Below are positions 16,535 through 28,420 of a DNA stretch of 64,000 nt, piece after piece (the first letter of the stretch is position 1; every line of letters begins with the position of its first letter). A program made the translations under genes and the position numbers. Source of the stretch: Capitella teleta (Eukaryota; Annelida; Polychaeta; Capitellidae); NCBI GenBank assembly GCA_000328365.1, contig KB309680.1, forward strand, positions 16,105 through 80,104, read 5' to 3'. The notes beneath the pieces were generated by a model. That model did no database searches. It saw only the letters and a program-made list of their open reading frames with translations, and was not told the DNA's origin.

Positions 16535-19031
16535 TTGACTAATTCTAATAAATATGTGATCCTAACATTTACTAAATTCAATGCTAATCAAATAGCCGAT
16601 ACAGTAAATTCCATGATGTATACAAACGCCCAGAATGCTATATTAGCCAATGAAAACTTGCCTCACGATCTTTCCATAACACAACAACAAAGATGGAACA
16701 AGCTCTTAGTAGAAGGAGACTCTCGCGCACTATGCAAAGCCAATCATTGGAATGGTAACCTGGCAGAGGATAAAGCTCAAGAGAAACCAAGTCATGAATC
16801 TTTTAAAAACCACTTTGAGCCTCTGATGAACCCACCTGGTGCAGCAGCGCTCTCACCTCCAAACGACATACAAACCAATTTGTCTATCACAGACGACCCT
16901 GTACAACCCCAAGAAGTGGATAAAGCACTGCGCTCCCTGAAGGAAGAACAAACGTGGTTGGCCATCGGGAATTCCACCAGGCCTCCTAAAGTTGCTGCCT
17001 GTTAACTGGATTGTGTTCATAGCATCAGTATTCTCACAATTGCTGGCTACTCATGCTTACCCAAAATCGTGGGTCTTTACAAAACTTGTAATTTTCTTCA
17101 AAAAAGAGCAACAAGAAGCTCTGCGATAACTATCGTGGGATATCGCTGGTGGACTCCCTTGCAAAAGTAGACACTGTGCTCAACAAACGCCTGACATTAT
17201 GGTTTCAATCTGAAAGAGAACAAGCAGGGTCACAGAAAGAAAGAGCATGCATTGACACTTGTTGACGCTACGGCGGAAGAAGCTTGAAGAGTAGGGCGTG
17301 GGCGTCGATTTTACGCAAGCATATCATGAGTGCCAAGGGACCTGATGCTAAAGAGGATGACAGAACTTGGATGCAATGCGAAAATGGTTCAGACAATCGC
17401 AGCACTTCACCGATGCACACGAATGATCCTAAGAACTGCAATTATGACTGCAACGATAGTGTTAAGATAACATGGGTGCTTCTAACTACTTTACACGATG
17501 TTTCATTATGGCATATGTAATTGTGATTACATAAACTCTGCCTAGATATGTAGACCTTTGAGCAGAACGTGCAGGCGATTGATTCCATCTCTCAAGAGAC
17601 AATCAGCGAATTCTGAGAGGTCAGAAGGCCAAGAAGCAATTAGCGAATACTGGGGGTCAGAAGTTTGCCGAGAAGCGAAAAGCGGGAAGCAAGCGCATCC
17701 ATCACTGTCAGATAACAAATACTTGAAAGACACCGATTTCCTACATTTCCTATTAGAAACGTAGGCTGCCCTATATCTATGGTACTAGTATTTAAGACAC
17801 GAATATTTTCCATGAACAACACACTCCACAGTCTCCTCTCAATTTTGCGCCCACTATCCTAGTACAAACCACCTCCTAGGATACCTATTTGATCTTACTA
17901 TTTTGGATAATCTTCTCTGGATATTTGTTGAAGGTAAATTAAAGTCAATATGAAGTGATTGGTTGTGTTTTTGTTATTACGAGCTTGGAGCTTACCATTC
18001 AACCCGTGTATAAATGATGTAGAATTGGAGTCACTCCGTCAGATAGGCGTTCGGCAAGGATCTCTAATGATGTCTACTATTCACTCTCGTGGTCAATGAC
18101 CTCATAAGAAGCCCCAAAGATACATGCCAGCCAAGTGGCTTCCTTTAATGGCTACATAGCTTAATTTTGATGAACGACACAGTCATCCTAGCAACTAACA
18201 GAGAACGTGCTTTGAAGAAAATACGGATCCTCAGCGACTTCTGCAAATCATCAGGGATGGTCATAAACAACTGTAAAACAAAGTTCATTGGGATCAAAGG
18301 AACAGAAGATTCGATGACTAACAAGAAATCAACAACTTCAATCAATCTTCTCTCGATCAAGACGGCAAAATAATTACATCAATCAAAGCGTAATATCATA
18401 CATAACTAGCACAAGCTGCCAAGTTTGAATCGTTCATCAGAAAGAACAGTGGCATGCTTTCGCTGTTAAGATGAAGGTGTTTCAAGCTGCCCTCGTGAGC
18501 GCCATACTATATGGTTGCGAGACTTGGCTGACGGAGGGAGCAAGCAGATTAACGTCACTACCATACATGTCATGTGTGAGAACATTGCATGGAGTGTGGA
18601 AAACAACGGCATTTGATTTATGTCTAGCGGAGGCTGACATCTCCTCTTTGGTACAGATGATCAAAACGACCCAGAAAAAAATGTCTGAAGAAATTAGCCC
18701 AAGAAAGAGAAAGCATGACTGATGACCCGTTTACGCACGCGCTGAAGCTGTCAAGAGATGACAGAACACCTTGTGGCCACTACATCACATCGATAGAGAC
18801 CTACAACCCCAAACCTACATGGAAATAAGCCCCGAATTAACGTTACATGCAATGTACACGGACCGACCCTTGAAAGAACACAAAAATATTGCCGTGACAA
18901 AATTCCGCCTTTCATCGCACAATCTCGCAATCGAAAAAGGCAGATGGACGCATTCATCGTTACATCCATCTTGGGCAAAGATTAATGAATTTCAGCATCA
19001 ATGCCCATGTAAGTATATCATTATGTCATAA
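16535..19031 (+). mobile_element. Decayed LINE ORF2 (reverse transcriptase and C-terminus)
   Basis: The plus strand reads, with frame changes, SFKNHFEPLMNP and EVDKALRSLK (before the reverse transcriptase), then a CDNYRG.S block near 17125, KRMTELGCNAKM-like residues near 17360, GVRQGSL near 18050 and NDTVILATNRERALKKI near 18175, the degenerate catalytic block. The C-terminal part follows from 18471 (FQAALVSAILYGCETWL, then VRTLHGVWKTTAFDLCLAEAD). The order fits a non-LTR element; the clade is uncertain. Between about 17470 and 18030 the match is lost, which suggests an insertion of roughly 550 bp. Many stops and shifts make it long dead. Confidence 0.8.
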
Positions 19032-20832
19032 TGCCCAATGATGTAGAATAAACCAATTAAACTTTTCTGGTGTTGATCTAACTTCTGTCATGCATTAAAT
19101 TCTTGCATGCATTTAGGCACCTGATCAGTGACATAATTTATACAAATTAACATTCTTAAAATCATATAAATAATAGTAAATAAGTGTTCAGGAATGGCAT
19201 ATTAAGGGTTTTTTATGGAAGATTTTTTTGCTGCTTGGAGGTGATCTCTTATTGCCTCATTTACATTGTCCATTTCACTATTTTATGTTTGTGCGTTCAA
19301 ATTATGCAACTACGTCGATGCACGCATTGAGATGGATCGGTTTGAAATGCTTCAATCTGGTTGCCATGGAAAAGCACGTTTTTAATCGCAAAGCGAATGA
19401 AAGATTCCGATGGAAATGTGGATCGCACGCACGGACGGCACGTACATAATTAGGTGAACATGCGGCCAAATGATACGTTTCTGCACGAACGGACCGCACG
19501 AGTATAATAATATGAGAACGACGCTTATTATCAACACACAATATTCATTTAGAAAAAGAACATTTTTACAACATTGCGCCACATTGAAAAATCCGCAATA
19601 CATGTAAATAATATGCGATATCGATATCGCTCGATATTCCGGCTCAGAATCACCACGGCACTCAGTATCAGTCTGTGCAGGCCTCAGGACCATGTCCTTT
19701 ATATAAAAGCGTGCATAGGGTGTTAATATTGTACGATTTAACTGGTTGTGGATCTGTCGGTTGCAACTTATGATATCATTGAATACAACATGCTATAAGA
19801 TAGACATTTCATTCATTGCTGACCTCCTCGTCAGCGTGTATCGTGTAGCTGCGATGGGTGACATCAAAGAACTGACGCAACACCTTGATCTCGATCCATT
19901 ATGGATGAATTGCAACGACGTGGTCCATGATATGTACTACGTTTTCTGTTCTGGTTAAAGGACATGGATGTTGATGGATGATGATCTCGGTGGTGGGTCA
20001 ATTTTTATGACCCAAGGGATGCTAATTAACCACACCGACTAATAATCTTAGTTAGGCCTCGGTCAGCTCTTGTGGAACAACGTTCCACTATGCTCTACTT
20101 CGGATAGCATCTTAATCATTCTGTGAAGGTAGGCAGGGTCAGACGGCCTTACTTCACTGAGTGATTTGTGGCTTCAATTTCCGCAGTGACAACATTTAAT
20201 ACTGTCTAAATCGAGATTTACAACACGCACAATTGGGCTCATTATCAGCGTCGTATGAGGTACACCTAATTTTGATTTTTACAATCTCAGTTCTAAAGAT
20301 AATGTTTAATTTGCGTATCAGATCCTTTTATGATCGTTTGTACCATATTAGAATCGCGGTCCGTGTGTCTTAATGTGTTAATCAATATATGATCAAACAA
20401 AGGAATTAAAACAGCTTACCTGTTCTTGAGCACCTTTAATAATAGGTTGCTTGTGTCTTTACGAGAGAAGAAAAATAGGTTCATTGGAAAATTGTATTTT
20501 GTCAGCATCATGGTGATTCGGGTATTTACCAATGTGATATACTTTGACTAGTGTATGTGTGTGTCAATCAGACCAAAATTAACAACAAAGAAGAAAGCCA
20601 TTTTTTTCATGAAGCTGACATAAGCTATATTATCTACTGAGCTACATCGTAAAACCCCGGAACGTTCACCTGAATGGCATTAATTAATCGCATACAATTA
20701 ATTAATTGATTAAGGTCATAAAACAGACCCTCAACAATACCATTTGACCGCAATTAGGGCATGCAATGTCAAAATTCTGGAATATACAAGGCTTATAAAT
20801 ATTAGTGATAATATGCAATATATACATCAATC
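19032..20832. other. Intergenic, no gene recognised
   Basis: A stretch at about 19545-19605 (words AACATTTTTACAACATT and TTGAAAAATCC) resembles one at about 40507-40550, so a dispersed repeat is likely. No gene-like frame was found. Confidence 0.45.
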
Positions 20833-21231
20833 TTACGCGTGGCCTTTAGTAGACATGATTGAACTTAGAAGCGGTAAAACAATGGCAGTTACTCTGTCAG
20901 TAATTATGTAGTTGTGCACAGTAAACATATTGGTAAGTGGTTTAATTACATAAATTAGCCTTAGAATACAGGTATCTGGAACAAAATGCGTAAAATTCGT
21001 TGATATTTGCTCGACGGGGCCGAGGAAAATGGTGCCTTGGACATAGATAGCAAATTGTGCGTGGGAGTGGAAGGCAGATGCATATTCATTTGGGTCGGAT
21101 GAAGAACACGTCAAACTAGTTTCATTCAGGAAATCAAAAGCTGACCCCTTGACCCCATTCTGAAATGAAATTCCGACTCCCAAACTACTGGAAGGAATAA
21201 ACATACAATAGATATGAAACGGCGCATCCAT
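20833..21231 (-). other. Unrecognised open frame, 132 codons
   Basis: An open frame from ATG to stop with mixed composition and three N-x-T/S sites; the first half (FIPSSSLGVGIS, FLNETSLTCSSSDPNEYA) looks more coding-like than its surroundings. No family was recognised and no signal peptide is evident. It could be a chance frame, or an exon. It lies about 0.7 kb downstream of the GPCR on the same strand. Confidence 0.2.
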
Positions 21232-21927
21232 TGCCCTGAAGAATAAAACCCATCACAGTAGTAAATGCACAGCTGATTCAATGATCACTGCTGCAACACC
21301 CAGAGAACATTGACAACACCCGTCTGTCTGACTTCACAATACTTTGCACGATTATTAACCACTCAGAACCCTGAATGAAATAATCCTAAAAATTGTTAAT
21401 TTCAAAATGTCACTTGGCCAGAGTTTGCAATTATTGCTCAAATGGCTCGAATGATGCGATTATCGAGATCGATGGGTGATTGTTTTGGCCTTTGCCTTCT
21501 TCGTTACCATAGGTTTCCAATCGGTTTCCTCTGTCATCAAAACCCCTACGGCCAAAAAAAAGGAATTGCCAATCTAGCATCGATTATCGCATGTTTATTG
21601 ATTATGTGAGTGATGCGTGACTTGGCTCTCCGGGGACAGTGCGGCTACACCAAAAACGACATCGAAAGAGATAGAACATTGATAATTTCACAGCGATATA
21701 GATGGGAGAGAAAGCAATATTAAGTTTCATGATGGCGTAGGAATTCAATTAACGCATGAAATTCGTTGAATGCGGGGATAAAAATGAAATAAGCATTACA
21801 AGCTAGGGCACATTGTACAGCTATATGCATGTGCATGAAGTTGCAGTCGGAAATGCACGAATGAATGAATGATAGAGTGGATATGAACTTATGTAAAAGT
21901 ATAGTCCGTTAAAAGTTTGTAGTTTGA
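21232..21927. other. 3' flank of the GPCR gene
   Basis: No gene recognised. It probably contains the 3' UTR of the receptor, but no obvious AATAAA signal on the minus strand was picked out. Confidence 0.4.
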
Positions 21928-23040
21928 TCAAAGCGATTTGTCTTCATCGGCATTCTTGACATTCTGCAGCGGTTCGCTTTCTGGCGATTTGTTTGCGGCG
22001 TCGAGAGGACTCAGGGTCAATTTAGTTGTACCAGTCGAGAGAGAAAGGCGTGGTCCTTGCAGCCTACCACCGGGGATGCAGCATATCACTTCACGGAAGG
22101 CTTGGCGGAATTCCCGAGAGGCGTGGTTGTAAATGAACGGATTGACACAAGAGTTTGCATAAGCTGCGCAGTTGAAGAGCACGCTGACAGCGTGGTAGAA
22201 CTTGCTCGACGGGAGATGTCCGTAAAAAGCAAGGAGAAGGTGAATATGGATAGGCAGCCACAGGATAGCAAAGATTACCACGACCAGAATGATCAAGCGA
22301 CTGGCTCTCCGCTTCTTCTTGAATGATTTTGTGCGTCGATTCTTATCGACAAGACTCACCTTCTGACTCTGAATATAATACAAAATACACACAGACAAAA
22401 CACCGATGATCAGAAGCGGTATCAGATATGCAAAGGTAAAAAAAGTCGTGAAGAGATATCTTGCAGCACTCAGACTGTTATGGTTGCAATCCGAAACGGT
22501 TGCAGACACCGATTGGCTGCTGTAGACCACCATCACTGGGCTGTTCAACAACAGCATCAAAGACCATATTCCGATGATCATCAGGATCACTTTACGTTTT
22601 GTTCGCAGTTGCGCTGTGGCCGTGTGGTGAACTATGGTCATGTAGCGAATTGCAGAGATCAGAACCAAGGTGTAGACTGTGACGTAGGCGGTAACGTTCA
22701 CTAGATAATGCATCAGTTTGCAGACCGCATCTCCAAACGGCCATTGGCTCTTGGCGAACTGGTAAGCCGTGAACGGGGGAATGACCATCACGAACGACAG
22801 ATCAGCAACCGCCAAGTTGAGCAGCAGTATGTTAGTCACAGAATGCATCCTCTTTCTGCTCAGTATAACGTAGATGACCAACGAATTGCCGATCACTCCG
22901 ATAAGCGTGATGATGCCAAAGAGTAGTGGCACAGTCACGGAATACATTGCGAAGCCGAAAACACCTCCTTCGTCTTCCTGTGAGTGATTAATCCCCTCCG
23001 TTGTATTCAGAGGAAACTCTGTCGTTCTCTCTACAGCCAT
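21928..23040 (-). CDS. Class A GPCR, galanin/allatostatin-A receptor-like, intronless
   Basis: A 370-residue receptor in one exon. The N-terminus has two glycosylation sites (NTT, NHS). TM1 carries GNSLVIYV, TM2 LLLNLAVADLSF with the sodium-site Asp, and ECL1 WPFGDAVCK with the disulfide Cys that pairs with SDC in ECL2. The TM3 end reads SAIRYMTIV, so the usual acidic residue before Arg is Ile. ICL3 is short and basic (KKKRRASR). TM6 reads ILWLPIH in place of CWxP, and TM7 has NSCVNPFIY. The tail holds a Cys pair (CC) after helix 8. The fit is to the neuropeptide receptor group that includes galanin, allatostatin-A and kisspeptin receptors. Ligand is unknown. The start ATG at 23040 is the first in the frame near the glycosylated N-terminus. 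No breaks are present. Confidence 0.88.
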   Translation of the reverse strand: MAVERTTEFPLNTTEGINHSQEDEGGVFGFAMYSVTVPLLFGIITLIGVIGNSLVIYVILSRKRMHSVTNILLLNLAVADLSFVMVIPPFTAYQFAKSQWPFGDAVCKLMHYLVNVTAYVTVYTLVLISAIRYMTIVHHTATAQLRTKRKVILMIIGIWSLMLLLNSPVMVVYSSQSVSATVSDCNHNSLSAARYLFTTFFTFAYLIPLLIIGVLSVCILYYIQSQKVSLVDKNRRTKSFKKKRRASRLIILVVVIFAILWLPIHIHLLLAFYGHLPSSKFYHAVSVLFNCAAYANSCVNPFIYNHASREFRQAFREVICCIPGGRLQGPRLSLSTGTTKLTLSPLDAANKSPESEPLQNVKNADEDKSL

Positions 23041-23234
23041 GTTTTGATTTCGGAGTGTTGCGTGCAGATTGCTCTATAGACTAATCGTTTGTCCGTCCGC
23101 TTATAACACCGCCGCTTTCTACTGCTGCCACCGCGCTGCAGCCGACTCAAGTGCTGCTGGCTGGCAGAATCGTTTTGTTGCTTGGGACATGCATTCAGTG
23201 GTTGCAAATAATTATGCTGTTCTTCGCCGTTCAA
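23031..23234 (-). promoter_or_regulatory. Upstream open frame overlapping the GPCR start
   Basis: In another frame, an ATG at 23234 opens 67 codons that end at a TAG just inside the receptor coding region, overlapping its ATG by a few bases. If the transcript begins upstream of 23234, this frame would be met first and could dampen receptor translation. The transcript start is not known. Confidence 0.3.
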
Positions 23235-25314
23235 ATAACTTTATGTGCTGAGGCAGCTGCCAGTATTTACCGGTACCTGTGGGGGTGAGGAACAGAAATA
23301 ATAATTACCCTCATAAAAAATAATCGGTAATTAATTTAAACTGAATGATTAATTCTAATACGCCATAAAACCAAGTCGTTAGCTCACAGTAATGATGGTG
23401 CAGTTCAATAGCGCAGGTATGAAGCATCGAAAGCTGGCGCTGTGAATCCTTGATAACCAACACCACTTCTAGTTGTTTCCCCCGCATTGTGTTGCTATAT
23501 ATACGCGTGTATAATTGTTTGGAGAGTATCTAATTGCTAGTGTTGTGTAAACAGCATCAACAGGGCTGAGTTTGTGTTGAATACACTATCGACGCGTAGA
23601 TTAGCTTGCGTGTATGCGTTATTGCTTCTGTTTCACGTATCACTATCAGTTGAAACGTAAGATTATTAATTTATCTTTGAACCCAAACTGATTCAATCGA
23701 TCCATGCATCGACTGAATCAGTTAACCTCCCAACAGAGTAGTATTCCGTTTCCATGACTACATTCATGCAAGTAAGAGCAAACTTTTAAAAGTGATTTGA
23801 GATTACTCACAATTGCTGGCACTTCTTATCCGTGGGCACAGCGTCCTTGGTAAAACCTAACCTATCACCGCGTGTGAACGTCTGCTCATCTGCATGACTA
23901 CTTACGCAATGTTTTACGGCAATCCGTCGTGTGCCAGCATTTTGCCATTCTCGCTCATTGTAGCGCTACATTGAGCCTATATCAAAGTAAATATTAGGTT
24001 ATAATAATGTCCAAACTTTATGGCTACATGACCGCACCTTACATTCCAGCCATGACAGATAACAACAATCTATTTGAAGAGAGCAGGGTATAGTATATCA
24101 TTACGTCAATTTCTGTAACTGGATACTGGACCCACACATATAGGTGAGCAATTGTTCGCACAGGTTCACACAAGAAAAGCTATTGTATAATGTGCTTCTG
24201 CACATGTTTTGTAATTGAGAGAAGAGCACTACTCTGTTACTAACAGACATAATTGAAACTCTCTTGTTGGGTATGTTATTCTACTAATTGAAACGGTATG
24301 GTATTCATAATATGCATGCATGTCTCTATGTTATGCATGCACTATCCATCTGTGTACAGTTGTTGGTGCTGTGAGAAAAGTTATGAAATCTGGACTTTGA
24401 GCAATGTCAGTTTTTCTCTGTGCTAGACATATGTAACCAGTATTTCATATATTTATTTAGAATGGTGCACGTGTGACTTGATAGGGTCTTTAATAACGGC
24501 GCGTAGCTACTGTCCTGCTACTCCTGCCCAGGAGTGTGTAGAGGTAACCGAATCCGATATCCGGTATTCTTTATCTGTTTTAACATGCACCTATACCCCA
24601 ACTCATAACAGTTAAGTGTGTCGTAAACAGCTTAGCAGCCCGCCATCCGCGTTCAGTCCGCTCGAGCAAAACAAATAAGACGGTGTGCTCAAAAGATGTC
24701 GGCCTCATTCGTCTCCTCGGATATTGGCCAACCACGCGAAGCTGTGTTCTTTTTTCAGCCCTCGTAAAATGGTGTCAGTTGAGGGCATGATCCTCTAGAC
24801 AATGACCTCTTGACCTATTTGACCTATTTAGCAGTGTCTATATAATGAACATCGCAAAATAATTCTACGCCTACAGTTATTAAATAAACATTGAAACGCG
24901 TTGTGGATTCAATTTATAATCACAAATAGAAGTGTGATTCATTGTTTACGATATTTGCACCAGTTGCGTCGGATGACCTCAATGGCTGACCTAGTGACCT
25001 ATAAAACAAGACGACGAGCGCAAAATAATGAAACCGTGCAGCATGGGTCATTAAAGCTGGTAATAATGTGTGTTTAATTGCAGTTTGAATAATTTAGTTT
25101 CTTGCTTATGAATGTGACATTTGAATTATGTAGTCGTCAGAGATCCCTCCCTCCCCGTGGGGGCCTATGTTTAATGCTGGTATTCCACTGTGTATGTGTG
25201 TAATCATTGTATCAATAACCAATCAAAATTATTTGCTTTGCATTTGGGGAAAGCTGTGTTTATTGACATTTCGTTAGAACAGACCGATTACTGTTGAGCT
25301 TGTTGATGGCGTAA
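23235..25314. other. Intergenic, upstream of the GPCR
   Basis: No gene recognised. Two groups of TGACCT half-sites lie at 24803-24825 (spacings 2 and 3) and 24974-25000 (spacings 7 and 2). The receptor's promoter must lie in or near the first part. Confidence 0.45.
24803..25000 (-). promoter_or_regulatory. Two groups of nuclear-receptor half-sites
   Basis: TGACCT occurs at 24803, 24811 and 24820, and again at 24974, 24987 and 24995, all in the same direction. Spacings are 2, 3, 7 and 2 nt. Direct repeats of AGGTCA with 2-3 nt spacing are classical nuclear-receptor elements. Binding is inference; no gene is close (the nearest start is the GPCR, about 1.8 kb away). Confidence 0.3.
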
Positions 25315-25640
25315 TCATAGCATCAAAAGTGAATAAAAAGTCCCTCGGGCAAATGAAGGACAATTGCGGGTGAACAGGTGGTTTGTGTGGCTGATTGAGT
25401 CAGCGAGATTTGCTTTCGTTGTGGTACGAGAGAATAGCCGAGTCCCATAGTGAAAAGGGAAAAGGGAAAACCCCTGAAGTTGGGCAGCGTAGTCTTGGCC
25501 TTGGACTGTGAATTTCAACCGGAATTGCCGATTGCCGGCCATGTCAATGTGAATGAAGCAATAGTCAGGGTGCTCGATCATTGCAATCGAGGGTTTGTTC
25601 TTCTTGATATGTATTAGGTTATTTGGTATAACTCGTATGG
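25315..25640 (-). other. Exon-like open frame, unrecognised
   Basis: After a strong acceptor (pyrimidine-rich, ending TTGTTACAG at 25641) the minus strand stays open for 108 codons to a stop at 25315. The middle reads like protein (IEHPDYCFIHIDMAGN, FRLKFTVQGQDYAAQL). I do not recognise the family and found no partner exon. It may be a terminal exon of an unknown gene or chance. Confidence 0.28.
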
Positions 25641-27945
25641 CTGTAACAATTAAAAAGGCAATAATAAAGGTTTTTTTCTTTCTTTTCTTTTCTTTTTTTT
25701 TTCCAAATATCTCTCTTCGTGTTCTTCTACTATAGACAATTACTTTGCTGTTTTGAATGGCATATGCCAATGAATGTGGCCTGATCGATTTAATACGTCT
25801 TATCTGATCATATATCCAGAACCTGGGTCGAATGGATTATTGAACACACACAATTTAACACCGTATGCATATTGAAAGAAAACGCTGTCTGCAAACTAAC
25901 ATACAAGCTCAAAATGAAAATTGTGTAAAAGAAATACAGTCTAACTCTGCTGACACCCTCGATGTTTCTGTTCAATGCAACGATAGTGCAATGAGAACAA
26001 TCCACCAATATACCTGCCCTGCAATCAACCGGCCCTACAAATCATCCGAGACAGACCATGCGTGTACCTCCTCTCCCTCCCTTCAATCAGTAACAACCTC
26101 ATAACGTATTCATCAAATGCCATTAATATACGTGCTCGTGTATTGTTTTCTGAATCTGCCCCGTCAAATACTAGTATGTGGACTCATGGTATGCGTTGAA
26201 CGTCACTTTTATGAATTTGCAATGCAGCCAAGAACTTGTTCACTTGTGTAGTCAAGAGTCATACACCCAGAATATAGATAAAGTGCAGTTAGCTGTACGT
26301 ATTTAATTTGTTGTATTCTTTTCATAGTAAATCGAAGCTTTGCCCTCAACTATTAAATATTCATGAGTAATGACACTTCGGGAGCTTCTTTTTATCAATA
26401 AAATCGTCATTCCATATTATTCTGGCCTAAATGCTAGAATTTCACAAGCGACCACAGACGCAATAGCTCACCAGATTAATGCACGCACCAAAGAAATCAC
26501 TCTTCATTGAACCATTAGTCAGGGTCCTTCTGTCCTTCCGTAGGCAAAACGTGCCTAAGCTAATTGTTTGGTCTTTTTAGTTCAGATCCCAAAGATCCTA
26601 ATTAATTTCTACTTAAAAATTGCGATAGGGGGGAGGGGGGCGAATATTGATTCTCTCATAATACGACAGAGGGTATAACGCCACAAAGTAAGACATTTGC
26701 AATATTTTTTTAATCGATTTAAGGGTTTTCCATAAGGCCAAGTTGTTTCATGTCAACGTAAAACCGATCAGAAGTTGAAACAATTACTTCCGGTTAACTG
26801 TACCGCATTGTCAATATTAAAATATCTATCATATAACTGTCTTTTTACCCTTCCCCCTTCATTTTTGTATTGGCATTTCTTCCTTTTATTTCTTGCTTAT
26901 ATATACAGGCGAGTGATTTAAAAGGATATTAATTTGATCAAAGCGTAAATAAACCTTCTAAAATCAGGTTTATAGATTGTACCCCAACACAATAATGAAA
27001 TATTTATTATATTTGGTTATTGTCAGGAAGTTTTGCGTTGATCATCGGCCACCCCTTTTAGTTAATAGTGGTAGGGAGATACGAGATGAGTCTTTTTTTC
27101 CCTTTATTATTATTATTTTTTTTTTTTTTTTTTTTGGGGGTTTTTTTTTTTTTTTGGGGGGGGTTTTTACTTTTTGCTTTCTTTCGTTTCGTTTCTCTCT
27201 TTTTTAACTCTTCAAATGAGGAAAATACAGCAATCAATCACATTGGTGCATGTATTATAATGCTATAACGAACCTCATGGTATCTTTGAATCATGATGTT
27301 CAGTTGAATACTTTGGCTAGAATGTTTTGTATACAAGTACACAAGAAATGGAAATCCGACTATTCCGAACCTTTTTACTCATCAATGTATACTTCGTATC
27401 TCTGGTGTCATTACAAAGTGGCTTCTATACGTAAATTGTATATAACTTACAATGATGCATTGCACATTTTTATTGCGTGCGCCTTGATACCATAGTGCTA
27501 CTCAAATGATAAACGACGTTAATGTTCATGGTCCTTCGCCTGCCCAACGCAATCTAATGTACCGCTTTATATGTCAGCTAAATAAGTCATCTAACAGCAT
27601 TACAGCCAGCTGAGACTTTTTCGTTGTCAGCGTTGATAAATCGTGCACAGATGATGGCTGGCGTTCTTAAAATCCCAGAAATTTGAAGCTACTGAATCGC
27701 GATTCACGTAATGTAAAAATTCCATTGATTATGTACACTAATCTCTCTTCCGCCAATTTTCTCTTTGTCCAGGCACCTTAAAATAAGAAAATCAGAAGGA
27801 AAAAAAAATCATTTTTTTTTTAGTTCTCTTTAGCAAGGATTCTCAATCAAATATGTGAAGATATAGGATAGTGATTAAGGATCCTTGTGTATCGATTTTG
27901 CTTCATCAAATACTAAGAAAGATAATTAATTATGAGTAATTTTCA
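25641..27945. other. Intergenic, low-complexity tracts
   Basis: No gene recognised. A pyrimidine-rich tract lies at about 25671-25702, and at 27111-27167 there is an odd block made only of T and G runs. Confidence 0.45.
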
Positions 27946-28420
27946 GTGAATGGTCTCACCTAAACCCGGAGGCATCCGACCCTGAATGCTCGGATAAATT
28001 GGCTCCCTAGGCGAGACTATTCTGTGATCGGAACCTAGACATCTCCAGTACTCCGGATCTAGAGTACTGCATCATTGTTAGAATTCATGCTCCGTAAAGA
28101 AGCCTAAATCAATAGATTAATTTCACCTTTAACAAAGCTTGTTTTAACTCTCTCTTTTTTTTAACGCGATATCTACGGTTTTACATATTTTATAAAGCGA
28201 GGAAACGAAGAAATGCTGAGTTTCTTGAGCGGTTTTTCATTTCTCGCGAATTCAATCTGCAACCTGCAGACCCCATACATAAAGAGTGGGAAAATGAATT
28301 ATATTCCCCACTCATTGATGAAAATATAATTATGCCAGTGCTCGGCTAGAGTCCGAGGTTTCGTCCGGGGAGCCAATGAGACCGTTATGTAACCGAGGAT
28401 TCAGGAAGAAGGTCTCATAC
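27946..28420. repeat. Inverted pair of a short dispersed element
   Basis: Left arm about 27948-28030 and right arm about 28340-28418 are related as reverse complements: CCTGAAT, CTCGG and TTGGCTCCC occur in the same order in both once one is flipped. A third relative is at about 10490-10590. Arms of 70-80 nt around about 310 nt without coding potential suggest a small non-autonomous DNA element, but target duplications were not identified. Confidence 0.45.
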
